Shown here: positions 1 to 5,614 of the stretch, one piece after another
Layout: the number at the start of each line of letters is the position of its first letter
Position numbering within the stretch: position 1 is the stretch's first letter
NCBI GenBank assembly: GCA_938001995.1
Contig: CALLAV010000334.1
Coordinates: 1 to 6,505, forward strand
Source of the DNA: an uncultured Amylibacter sp.
GTDB taxonomy: Bacteria; Pseudomonadota; Alphaproteobacteria; Rhodobacterales; Rhodobacteraceae
Length of the DNA: 6,505 bases
Direction of reading: 5' to 3'
The notes under the pieces: model-generated
Databases searched by the model: none
What the model saw: only the letters and a program-made list of their open reading frames with translations
Told to the model about the DNA's origin: nothing
Translations under genes and position numbers: made by a program

Positions 1-1040
1 GCGTTGAAGCCTTCCAAATACGGGGCGGGGTCTTCGCGTTCAAACAGTTCGGCGTCGACCCATTCAACTTTGACCTTCACGCGGTTGTGCATGCCGCCGT
101 GGGTTAGGGCCTCTGCGATGGATTTATAGGCGTCTTCAAGCTGGGTGTATTTGCCGACAATTGCGACTTTGACTTCGCCATCAGGGTTGTGGACGCGGTC
201 GGACACGTCTTCCCATGTGGCGAGTTTTGGCTTGGGCGCGGGTGTGATGCCAAACGCGTCAAGGACGGCTTGGTCGAGACCCTCTTTGTGATAGGCCAGC
301 GGCGCGTCGTAGATGGATGGTAGGTCGTAGGCCGCGATTACCGCATCAGGCCGCACGTTACAGAACAAGGCGAGTTTTTCGCGTTCTTTGACTGGGATCG
401 GGTGTTCGGAGCGGCAGACCAACACGTCGGGCGCGATGCCGATGGATTGCAGTTCTTTCACGCTGTGCTGGGTTGGTTTGGTTTTGAGTTCGCCCGAGGC
501 GTTGAGATAGGGTAGCAAGGTGAGGTGCATATAAATGCATTCGCCGCGCGGGCGTTGATGGCCGAATTGGCGGATGGCTTCAAAGAAGGGGAGGCCTTCG
601 ATATCGCCCACCGTGCCGCCGATTTCACAAAGCATAAAGTCCACTTCGTCGTCGCCGATTTCAAGGAAGTCTTTGATTTCGTTGGTGACATGCGGGACCA
701 CTTGGATGGTTTTGCCAAGGTAATCGCCGCGACGCTCTTTTTCCAAAACCGTGGTGTAGATGCGGCCAGAGGACACTGTGTCCGTGCCGCGTCCTGCCAC
801 GCCTGTGAAACGTTCGTAGTGGCCTAGGTCGAGGTCGGTTTCCGCACCGTCGTCCGTCACGAAAACTTCGCCGTGTTCAAAGGGGGACATCGTTCCAGGA
901 TCAACGTTCAGATACGGATCCAATTTGCGCAGGCGCACGGAATAGCCACGGGCCTGTAGCAATGCGCCCAAAGCGGCAGAGGCGAGGCCTTTGCCAAGGC
1001 TCGACACCACACCACCAGTAATAAAAATATAACGCGCCAT
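1..1040 (-). CDS. pyrG: CTP synthase (glutamine-hydrolysing), N-terminal 346 codons, partial
   Basis: PyrG makes CTP from UTP, ATP and glutamine in the cytoplasm, the last step of de novo pyrimidine nucleotide synthesis. The frame starts with [18 protein letters not shown], the family's nearly invariant N-terminus, with the P-loop SSLGKG at residues 13-18. [10 protein letters not shown] (69-78) and CEIGGTVGD (138-146) follow, carrying the expected Mg/nucleotide acidic residues Asp71 and Glu139. The synthetase domain ends near residue 270. [17 protein letters not shown] (292-308) opens the glutamine amidotransferase domain, and the window edge cuts it before the catalytic Cys/His/Glu triad. 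Family members are about 545 residues, so roughly 200 are missing to the left. The ATG at 1038-1040 has a strong Shine-Dalgarno GGGGAG (minus strand, 1048-1053) seven bases upstream. It lies downstream of secG on the same strand, a common alphaproteobacterial order. The 257-base gap leaves room for its own promoter. Confidence 0.97.
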   Translation of the reverse strand, partial: MARYIFITGGVVSSLGKGLASAALGALLQARGYSVRLRKLDPYLNVDPGTMSPFEHGEVFVTDDGAETDLDLGHYERFTGVAGRGTDTVSSGRIYTTVLEKERRGDYLGKTIQVVPHVTNEIKDFLEIGDDEVDFMLCEIGGTVGDIEGLPFFEAIRQFGHQRPRGECIYMHLTLLPYLNASGELKTKPTQHSVKELQSIGIAPDVLVCRSEHPIPVKEREKLALFCNVRPDAVIAAYDLPSIYDAPLAYHKEGLDQAVLDAFGITPAPKPKLATWEDVSDRVHNPDGEVKVAIVGKYTQLEDAYKSIAEALTHGGMHNRVKVKVEWVDAELFEREDPAPYLEGFN

Positions 1041-1127
1041 TGGGCTGCTCCCCGTGTTTGCAGTCTTATTGTTTTGTTGTTTTTGATGGTCCGTTTCAGT
1101 CGACAGCAGATGCCGAATGGTCTGTCA

Positions 1128-1159
1128 CATTACCATGTCCACGGGATTTAAGGGTAATG
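1128..1159. repeat. Inverted repeat upstream of pyrG
   Basis: CATTACC (1128-1134) and GGTAATG (1153-1159) are perfect 7-base inverted arms around an 18-base spacer, about 90-120 bases upstream of the pyrG start. The size and symmetry could suit a dimeric regulator's operator or a weak leader hairpin. No poly-T follows on either strand, so it is not an intrinsic terminator. I recognise no known operator consensus, and a 7-base repeat can occur by chance at this distance. Confidence 0.35.
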
Positions 1160-1246
1160 GGATTCGGGGGGGCGGCGCAAGCCTGAACCGCAGGATGTGG
1201 TAGAGAAATTTGCGCGGATCGCTAGGGCTAGGGGGTAGAAAGCCGG

Positions 1247-1266
1247 TCGGGCCATTTCAGGCCCGA
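1247..1266 (-). terminator. GC-rich hairpin downstream of secG, candidate terminator or processing hairpin
   Basis: TCGGGCC (1247-1253) and GGCCCGA (1260-1266) form a perfect 7-bp stem with a six-base loop, about 31 bases past the secG stop in the direction of secG transcription. The stem is strong enough to form in RNA. Only a short, broken T stretch follows on the minus strand, so termination would be partial at best. It may instead protect the secG 3' end or pause polymerase before pyrG. Confidence 0.4.
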
Positions 1267-1297
1267 TTTCAGAGTTCCGGTGCGCTGATGGGCGCGT

Positions 1298-1666
1298 TTA
1301 GTCTTCCGCGGTTGGCGGTGTTGCTGGCTGATCTTCTGCCGTGGGTGGCAATAGGTTGCCGCCAAGCGGGGATGTTGTGTCTTCGGCTTCTTGGGCCACA
1401 GGCGCTGTCAGATCCCCTGTTAACAAGGAATCGTTTGCCGCATCGCGTGCGGAAATGACTGTTAGCGCCAAACAAGCGGCCATAAAGCCTGCGCCAAAAA
1501 ACCATGTGAGTTTCGCCACTGGGGATGCAGGAGGACGTCCGCCCGTGCCATTGCCGCCACCGCCGCCACCAATGCCCAAGCCACCGCCTTCGGAGCGTTG
1601 CAAAAGGACAGTCACAATCAGGCAAAGCGCCAGTATGAGCAGGATAACGAGGATGATGTTTGACAT
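1298..1666 (-). CDS. secG: Preprotein translocase subunit SecG
   Basis: SecG is the small accessory subunit of the inner-membrane SecYEG channel and assists SecA-driven export. The 122-residue product starts MSNIILVILLILALCLIVTV, giving transmembrane helix 1 at about 3-22. The typical QRSEGGGLG motif (23-31) and a glycine-rich loop to about 43 follow, and helix 2 lies at about 52-72. After it comes a 50-residue acidic, Pro/Thr/Ala-rich tail (73-122) ending in two copies of PPTAED (107-112 and 117-122). The core matches the family well. The tail is long for SecG, though extended tails are common in alphaproteobacteria. The Shine-Dalgarno is weak (AAAGAA about 8 bases before the ATG). It is divergent from purA and upstream of pyrG on the same strand. 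Confidence 0.93.
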   Translation of the reverse strand: MSNIILVILLILALCLIVTVLLQRSEGGGLGIGGGGGGNGTGGRPPASPVAKLTWFFGAGFMAACLALTVISARDAANDSLLTGDLTAPVAQEAEDTTSPLGGNLLPPTAEDQPATPPTAED

Positions 1667-1689
1667 AAGATGCGTTCTTTATCGTAAGG

Positions 1690-1741
1690 CCTGTGATCCG
1701 CAAGAAGCGGTATGCGCCGCTGGATAACGGATTGTGACAGG
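1690..1741. repeat. Nested inverted repeats in the secG/purA divergent region
   Basis: Outer arms CCTGT-g-ATCCG (1690-1700) and CGGAT-tgtg-ACAGG (1728-1741) enclose an inner perfect stem AGCGG (1706-1710) / CCGCT (1717-1721) with a six-base loop. The whole could fold as an imperfect hairpin of about 52 bases on either strand, or mark a protein site. It overlaps the candidate -10 of secG and would lie partly in the secG leader. The bulges and unequal outer arms make this a moderate observation only. Confidence 0.4.
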
Positions 1742-1749
1742 CTTGTCTA
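1721..1749 (-). promoter_or_regulatory. Candidate sigma-70-type promoter for secG
   Basis: On the minus strand, TAGACA (1744-1749, five of six matches to TTGACA) is followed after exactly 17 bases by TATCCA (1721-1726, three of six matches to TATAAT). This would start secG RNA near position 1714, about 48 bases before the ATG. The good -35 and ideal spacing favour it. The poor -10 and the loose promoters of alphaproteobacteria keep confidence low. Confidence 0.35.
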
Positions 1750-1896
1750 ATAGGAAGTGGTGGTTTCAAAGGTATTTGGGGAACATTGAAGCCAGTTTAA
1801 AGGGATCTGTTCCCGCTGCGGCGATTTAGGTGTTTCGGTGGGGTGAATCGGTCGTTATACGGGGCAGGGTTTTTTAAACATCACGGGACAGTTGAT

Positions 1897-3192
1897 ATGG
1901 CCAATGTAGTTGTTGTGGGCGCACAATGGGGTGACGAAGGTAAGGGCAAAATCGTTGATTGGCTGTCGGAGCGGGCGGATGTAATTGCGCGTTTTCAAGG
2001 CGGACATAACGCAGGCCATACTTTGGTGATCGACAAGGAAGTATATAAACTACACGCGCTGCCTTCTGGTGTTGTGCGCGGTGGCAAACTGTCGGTGATC
2101 GGCAACGGCGTTGTTCTGGACCCGTGGCATTTGATCAAAGAGATCGCGACCATTGAAGCGCAGGGCGTTTCGATTTCCCCTGACAATCTGATGATTGCTG
2201 AAAACACGCCTCTGATTCTGCCAATACATGGTGAACTGGACCGCGCACGTGAAGAAGCGGCGAGCCGTGGCACAAAGATTGGCACAACCGGGCGCGGCAT
2301 TGGCCCAGCCTATGAAGACAAAGTGGGGCGTCGATCCGTTCGGGTGGCTGATTTGGCAGATGCCGCTACACTAGAGGCGCGCGTTGATCGTGCATTGCAG
2401 CATCACAACCCTTTGCGCAAAGGTTTGGGCTTTGATGAGGTGGACCGTGATGAGCTGATCGCGCAGTTGCGTGAAATTGCGCCGCAGATTCTGCCTTTTG
2501 CAGCACCCGTTTGGAAAGTGCTGGCCGAAAAGCGCAAAGCGGGGAAGCGGATCCTGTTTGAAGGCGCTCAGGGCGCGTTGCTAGATATCGATTTCGGGAC
2601 TTATCCGTTCGTGACGTCCAGCAATGTGATCGCAGGGCAGGCGGCAACGGGCGTTGGCCTTGGCCCGACAGCGATTGATTATGTGCTGGGGATTGTTAAG
2701 GCCTATACCACACGCGTGGGCGAAGGACCGTTCCCATCCGAGCTGCACGACGATGACGGTCAACGTTTGGGCGAACGGGGCCATGAGTTTGGTACGACCA
2801 CGGGTCGCAAGCGGCGGTGTGGTTGGTTTGATGCAGCCCTGTTGCGCCAGACCTGTGCAACATCGGGAATCACAGGGATTTGTCTGACCAAGCTGGATGT
2901 TCTCGACGGGTTTGAGACGCTAAAAATCTGCGTGGCTTATGATCTGGACGGCAAACGGTTGGAGTATTTGCCGACAGCCGCGGATGAACAAGCCCGCTGT
3001 GTGCCGATCTATGAAGAGATTGACGGCTGGTCCGAAAGCACGGAAGGCGCGCGGTCTTGGGCTGATTTGCCCGCAGCGGCGATCAAATACGTGCGCCGCG
3101 TGGAAGAGTTGATCGAATGCCCAGTCGCCCTAGTTTCTACATCACCCGAGCGGGAAGACACGATCCTCGTGACGGATCCGTTTGCTGATTGA
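1897..3192 (+). CDS. purA: Adenylosuccinate synthetase
   Basis: PurA joins IMP and aspartate using GTP, the first committed step from IMP to AMP, in the cytoplasm. The 431-residue protein starts [18 protein letters not shown], with the GDEGKGK nucleotide loop at 12-18 and the catalytic Asp13. GHNAGHT (36-42) carries His41, the second key residue. Further conserved blocks are [49 protein letters not shown], the substrate loop [14 protein letters not shown], and the C-terminal [13 protein letters not shown]. The length matches the usual 430. I chose the ATG at 1897 because [18 protein letters not shown] is the family start. The in-frame GTG at 1843 would add 18 unsupported residues. The stop is 11 bases before the DUF2842 gene, suggesting a two-gene transcript. 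It is divergent from secG. Confidence 0.97.
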   Translation: MANVVVVGAQWGDEGKGKIVDWLSERADVIARFQGGHNAGHTLVIDKEVYKLHALPSGVVRGGKLSVIGNGVVLDPWHLIKEIATIEAQGVSISPDNLMIAENTPLILPIHGELDRAREEAASRGTKIGTTGRGIGPAYEDKVGRRSVRVADLADAATLEARVDRALQHHNPLRKGLGFDEVDRDELIAQLREIAPQILPFAAPVWKVLAEKRKAGKRILFEGAQGALLDIDFGTYPFVTSSNVIAGQAATGVGLGPTAIDYVLGIVKAYTTRVGEGPFPSELHDDDGQRLGERGHEFGTTTGRKRRCGWFDAALLRQTCATSGITGICLTKLDVLDGFETLKICVAYDLDGKRLEYLPTAADEQARCVPIYEEIDGWSESTEGARSWADLPAAAIKYVRRVEELIECPVALVSTSPEREDTILVTDPFAD

Positions 3193-3203
3193 GGAACGTG
3201 AAA

Positions 3204-3425
3204 ATGGCTTTGTCCTATAAAGCGCGGCGGCGCTGGTCTTTGGTTTTACTGCTGATTTGGTTGCCAGTTTACTGCGTCATTGCGATGACTATCATGGTGA
3301 ACTTGCCACGCTTTCCGCTGTTGGTGGAGCTGGTGATTTACATCTTCCTTGGTGTGGCATGGGCTTTGCCGTTCAAATCTGTGTTCAAAGGTATTGGTCA
3401 AGCGGACCCCGATCAGGACCAGTAG
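3204..3425 (+). CDS. DUF2842-type small inner-membrane protein
   Basis: This 73-residue protein has a basic N-terminus (MALSYKARRRW), a first hydrophobic helix at about 12-34, a second at about 40-59, and a short polar tail containing FKGIGQADPDQDQ. The two-helix plan, the KARRRW start and the ALPF..VFKGIGQ end match, from memory, the alphaproteobacterial DUF2842 family of unknown function. The ATG at 3204 is preferred because GAGG (3191-3194), overlapping the purA stop codon, sits nine bases upstream. The TTG at 3189 would overlap purA and add five residues without a ribosome site. The tight coupling to purA suggests co-transcription but does not show a purine role. No enzymatic motif is visible. 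Confidence 0.85.
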   Translation: MALSYKARRRWSLVLLLIWLPVYCVIAMTIMVNLPRFPLLVELVIYIFLGVAWALPFKSVFKGIGQADPDQDQ

Positions 3426-3451
3426 GAATATTTTTTTACTGAACATGTTAT

Positions 3452-3491
3452 TCGTTACATGACTGTTACAAATTTTTCATATAGCTGTCAC
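3452..3491 (+). promoter_or_regulatory. Four-unit Pho box (putative PhoB binding array) upstream of pit
   Basis: Four 7-base units, TCGTTAC (3452), CTGTTAC (3463), TTTTCAT (3474) and CTGTCAC (3485), lie at exact 11-base steps, separated by the A/T-rich 4-base spacers ATGA, AAAT and ATAG. The PhoB consensus is CTGTCAT units separated by 4 bases, usually in tandem. The last unit matches six of seven, the second five of seven, and the outer two are weaker. The orientation points to the phosphate transporter gene, whose ATG is 69 bases downstream. I could not place a confident -10: TTAAAT (3512-3517) lies farther away than in classic activated pho promoters. Activation or repression therefore cannot be decided from sequence. 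Confidence 0.75.
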
Positions 3492-3501
3492 AGAAACGGG
3501 A

Positions 3502-3531
3502 ATCACCGTTGTTAAATCTGTGACCGGTGAT
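3502..3531 (+). promoter_or_regulatory. Upstream leader hairpin before pit
   Basis: ATCACCG (3502-3508) and CGGTGAT (3525-3531) are perfect 7-base inverted arms around a 16-base loop that contains TTAAAT. If the pit transcript starts upstream of 3502, this would fold just before the ribosome-site hairpin at 3533-3552. If TTAAAT at 3512-3517 is the -10, only the second hairpin is transcribed and this repeat would be a DNA feature at the promoter. Confidence 0.4.
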
Positions 3532-3532
3532 G

Positions 3533-3552
3533 CTCCGGTTTTCGTGCCGGAG
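3533..3552 (+). promoter_or_regulatory. Hairpin covering the pit ribosome binding site
   Basis: CTCCGG (3533-3538) and CCGGAG (3547-3552) form a perfect GC-rich 6-bp stem with an eight-base loop. The right arm contains the pit Shine-Dalgarno GGAG (3549-3552), eight bases before the ATG at 3561. Folding would hide the ribosome site, so translation may be limited or conditional. No known riboswitch architecture is recognised. Confidence 0.5.
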
Positions 3553-3560
3553 ACACTGCC

Positions 3561-5045
3561 ATGTCCAAAAGCCCTCGTCCGAACAAAGCGCTCGACCGTG
3601 ATCTGAGAAGTCGCGTCTACCTGGAAGATGCCAATGCGGCCATTCGTAGGCCTTTGGTGGCTCCTGCGTTGGCCGGATTGTTCATTTTGATTGCCGTGCT
3701 TGCGGCGGCGGCCGTGTTTGGAATGGCGGACCAAGGCATTATTATCGCGGTTGCGGCTGGGTTGGGCGCGTATATGGCGCTGAATATCGGGGCAAATGAT
3801 GTCGCCAACAACGTCGGGCCAGCGGTTGGCGCGGGTGCATTGTCCATGGGCGGCGCGCTGATTATTGCTGCCATCTTCGAAAGCGCGGGTGCGCTGTTGG
3901 CAGGCGGTGACGTGGTTGGAACAATTTCCAAAGGCATCATTGATCCAAGTGCAGTGGGTGAGCCGCGTGTGTTCATCTGGGCGATGATGGCGGCACTGAT
4001 CGCCTCTGCGGTCTGGGTGAACTTGGCGACTTGGATCGGTGCGCCTGTTTCTACGACCCATTCTGTCGTGGGCGGCGTTATGGGGGCAGGGATCGCGGCG
4101 GCAGGGTTTGCGGCGGTGAACTGGCCCACAATGGGCAAAATCGCCGCAAGCTGGGTGATTTCACCAATGCTGGGTGGCCTGATTGCCGCGCTTTTCTTGT
4201 GGTTTATCAAGGCGCGTGTGTCCGATCAAAAAGACAAAATCGCGGCAGCACGGCGCTGGGTTCCCGTGATGATTGCCATTATGGCAGGGGCGTTTTCGGC
4301 TTATCTGGCGGTGAAAGGCGTGAAAAAGATCATTAAGATTGATCTACAAACCGCCATTTTGATCGGGTTTGGCATGGCGGCGCTGTTCTATTTTGTGTCC
4401 CGTCCGATGATCCAACGTCAGTCCGAGGGCAAAGCGAACACAAAAGAAACCGTTCGTGGCTTGTTTACCATCCCGATGATCTTTTCTGCGGCGCTGTTAT
4501 CTTTTGCGCATGGCGCGAACGATGTGGCGAACGCGGTTGGCCCACTGGCAGCGATTGTGCACACGGTTGAGGCAGGCGATGTGCTGGCCAAAGTGTCCAT
4601 CCCGATCTGGGTAATGGTTGTCGGGGCGTTTGGCCTGTCTTTCGGCCTGTTGTTGTTTGGCCCGAAGCTGATCCGAATGGTGGGTCAACAGATCACCAAG
4701 CTGAACCCTTTGCGTGCGTATTGCGTGGCGCTGTCTGCCGCGATCACTGTGATTGTGGCTAGCTGGTTGGGGCTGCCTGTAAGCTCGACTCACATTGCCG
4801 TTGGGGCCGTGTTCGGCGTTGGTTTCTTCCGCGAGGCACATTGGCGCGTCACCACGAACAACAGTTACGTGGCCGAGGTTGTGGCAGAAGAGGCCGCCAA
4901 GTCTGACAAGAAAAAGCGCAAGCACCGCAAATTGGTCCGTCGTTCCCATTTCCTGACCATCATTGCTGCTTGGGTCATTACGGTGCCAGCAGCGGCGGTT
5001 TTGTCTGGCATGGTGTTCTTGCTGCTGAATGCGTTTTCTGGATAA
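3561..5045 (+). CDS. pit: PiT-family inorganic phosphate permease
   Basis: This is a polytopic inner-membrane, low-affinity phosphate transporter of the PiT (PHO4) family, which uses an ion gradient to import phosphate or metal-phosphate. The 494-residue protein shows the internal duplication of the family: GANDVANNVGP at 77-87 and GANDVANAVGP at 318-328, each followed later by GAPVSTTHSVVGG (160-172) and GLPVSSTHIAVGA (404-416). About ten to twelve hydrophobic helices are visible. The N-terminus has a polar stretch of about 30 residues before the first helix (about 31-54). A very basic cytoplasmic-type loop (447-461, KKKRKHRK) precedes the last helix (about 463-490). The ATG has a good GGAG eight bases upstream. 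No PhoU-like DUF47 gene sits beside it, unlike many pit loci. A Pho box lies upstream. Coupling ion (H+ or Na+) cannot be told from sequence. Confidence 0.93.
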   Translation: MSKSPRPNKALDRDLRSRVYLEDANAAIRRPLVAPALAGLFILIAVLAAAAVFGMADQGIIIAVAAGLGAYMALNIGANDVANNVGPAVGAGALSMGGALIIAAIFESAGALLAGGDVVGTISKGIIDPSAVGEPRVFIWAMMAALIASAVWVNLATWIGAPVSTTHSVVGGVMGAGIAAAGFAAVNWPTMGKIAASWVISPMLGGLIAALFLWFIKARVSDQKDKIAAARRWVPVMIAIMAGAFSAYLAVKGVKKIIKIDLQTAILIGFGMAALFYFVSRPMIQRQSEGKANTKETVRGLFTIPMIFSAALLSFAHGANDVANAVGPLAAIVHTVEAGDVLAKVSIPIWVMVVGAFGLSFGLLLFGPKLIRMVGQQITKLNPLRAYCVALSAAITVIVASWLGLPVSSTHIAVGAVFGVGFFREAHWRVTTNNSYVAEVVAEEAAKSDKKKRKHRKLVRRSHFLTIIAAWVITVPAAAVLSGMVFLLLNAFSG

Positions 5046-5054
5046 TTCCGTTTG

Positions 5055-5083
5055 TTCGCAATTCGTTACTTTCGTTTTGTGAT
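5055..5083 (+). promoter_or_regulatory. Candidate promoter for the HxlR-family gene
   Basis: TTCGCA (5055-5060, four of six to TTGACA) and TGTGAT (5078-5083, four of six to TATAAT) are separated by 17 bases, right after the pit stop codon. Transcription would begin near 5090 and place the inverted repeat at 5097-5121 in the early leader. This is a weak consensus match in an intergenic region that needs a promoter. Confidence 0.35.
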
Positions 5084-5096
5084 GGGGCGCAGTAAA

Positions 5097-5121
5097 GGTG
5101 GCTTTCTGAATTAAAGCCACC
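5097..5121 (+). repeat. Perfect inverted repeat between pit and the HxlR gene
   Basis: GGTGGCTTT (5097-5105) and AAAGCCACC (5113-5121) form a perfect 9-bp stem with a seven-base loop, ending 16 bases before the regulator's ATG. On the plus strand no T-run follows, so it is a poor intrinsic terminator for pit. On the minus strand only TTT follows. Its position just past the candidate promoter fits an operator for the adjacent HxlR-type regulator, which bind DNA as dimers at inverted repeats, or a leader hairpin. It could also serve as the pit transcript 3' end. Confidence 0.55.
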
Positions 5122-5137
5122 CAGTAGCGATTTCCTT

Positions 5138-5560
5138 ATGCCCAATACCCGCCGTTCTGATTGCCCTTTGTCGTGTTTCTTGGATGAATGGGGGGACAAG
5201 TGGACCTTTGTGATTTTGCGCGATGTTTTGGCTGGCCCACTGAAGTTCAGCGGCTTTCTGGACAGCGCAGAACCGTTGCCCACGAACCTGCTGTCGAACC
5301 GCTTGGCTCGGCTGGTTGAAAGCGGGTATCTGCGCAAAATCCAATACAGCGAAAAACCCAAACGGTTCGAGTATGAGATTACGGATGCAGGGCGCAGCCT
5401 TGTGCCGATCATGCAGGCGATGGTGGCCTGGGCAGAGGTGCATTTGGATGGTTTGGGGGACGTTCCCAACGAACTGGCAGGCAAGAAGCCGAAGATGAAA
5501 CCAAAAGCAAAAGCTGAAAAACCTGCACCGCCTGTCACGCAAGGCGCGTTTGATTTTTAA
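5138..5560 (+). CDS. HxlR-family winged-helix transcriptional regulator
   Basis: This 140-residue cytoplasmic DNA-binding protein has a typical HxlR core: CPLSCFLDEWGDKWTFVILRDVLAGPLKFSGF at the N-terminus (9-40), a helix-turn-helix with LPTNLLSNRLARLVESGYL (47-65), and the wing with KRFEYEITDAGRSL (75-88). Cys9 lies where several family members carry a redox- or electrophile-sensing cysteine, and Cys13 is close by. Whether they sense anything here is inference. Residues 114-132 form an unusual Lys/Pro/Ala-rich tail beyond the globular domain. The ATG at 5138 has only a weak ribosome site, but the next methionine (residue 94) is past the DNA-binding domain. It is monocistronic between pit and a terminator, so its target genes cannot be assigned. 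Confidence 0.9.
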   Translation: MPNTRRSDCPLSCFLDEWGDKWTFVILRDVLAGPLKFSGFLDSAEPLPTNLLSNRLARLVESGYLRKIQYSEKPKRFEYEITDAGRSLVPIMQAMVAWAEVHLDGLGDVPNELAGKKPKMKPKAKAEKPAPPVTQGAFDF

Positions 5561-5564
5561 CGCA

Positions 5565-5594
5565 AAAGGGCCGCAGATCACTCTGCGGCCCTTT
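5565..5594. terminator. Bidirectional intrinsic terminator
   Basis: A perfect 13-bp stem, 5565-5577 paired with 5582-5594, closes a TCAC loop. The stem core is GGGCCGCAGA / TCTGCGGCCC with A's on the left flank and T's on the right, so each strand reads a GC-rich hairpin running into T's (CCCTTT on plus, CCCTTTT on minus). It starts four bases after the HxlR stop and lies 20 bases beyond the tpa stop, serving both convergent genes. Confidence 0.88.
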
Positions 5595-5614
5595 GCAGTT
5601 CTGGTGTGTCAAAC

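Larger units (their letters stand above)
1041..1297. other. secG-pyrG intergenic region, no gene seen
   Basis: This 257-base stretch lies between two minus-strand genes. I find no credible coding frame or RNA gene. It holds the pyrG Shine-Dalgarno at 1048-1053, an A-rich leader on the minus strand (T-rich as written, about 1066-1086), two inverted repeats listed separately, and a run of seven G at 1166-1172. I could not pick a convincing -35/-10 pair for pyrG, so whether pyrG is read from secG or from its own promoter is open. Confidence 0.6.
1667..1896. other. Divergent secG/purA promoter region
   Basis: This 230-base gap between divergently transcribed genes should hold promoters for both. 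I see no gene in it. A GTG at 1843 extends the purA frame upstream by 18 codons, but it lacks family support. A possible purA -10 is TATACG at 1856-1861, without a good -35 partner. The secG promoter candidate and a nested inverted repeat are listed separately. The purA ribosome site is weak: GGGA at 1885-1888, eight bases before the ATG at 1897. Confidence 0.6.

Noticed and set aside
525..827. Plus-strand open frame inside pyrG
   Set aside because: The minus-strand pyrG frame is continuous with conserved CTP synthase sequence here, so the plus-strand frame is a shadow.
1551..1590. GCC-rich repeat-like tract within secG
   Set aside because: It encodes the glycine-rich loop normally found in SecG, so it is coding low complexity and not an independent repeat.
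1843..1896. An in-frame GTG that would extend PurA by 18 residues
   Set aside because: The residues do not resemble any PurA N-terminus, while [18 protein letters not shown] from 1897 matches the family start and places Asp13 and His41 at their usual numbers.
3394..3437. Possible terminator after the DUF2842 gene: TGGTC/GACCA arms and a T7 run at 3431-3437
   Set aside because: The stem is only 5 bp with a 17-base loop and lies about ten bases from the T-run, inside the coding end. The T-run is better seen as A/T-rich DNA upstream of the Pho box.
3477..4210. Long minus-strand open frames opposite the pit start
   Set aside because: They mirror the codon pattern of the strongly supported PiT gene, show no family motif, and have low-complexity Ala/Pro/Ile or Arg/His/Asn composition typical of shadow frames.
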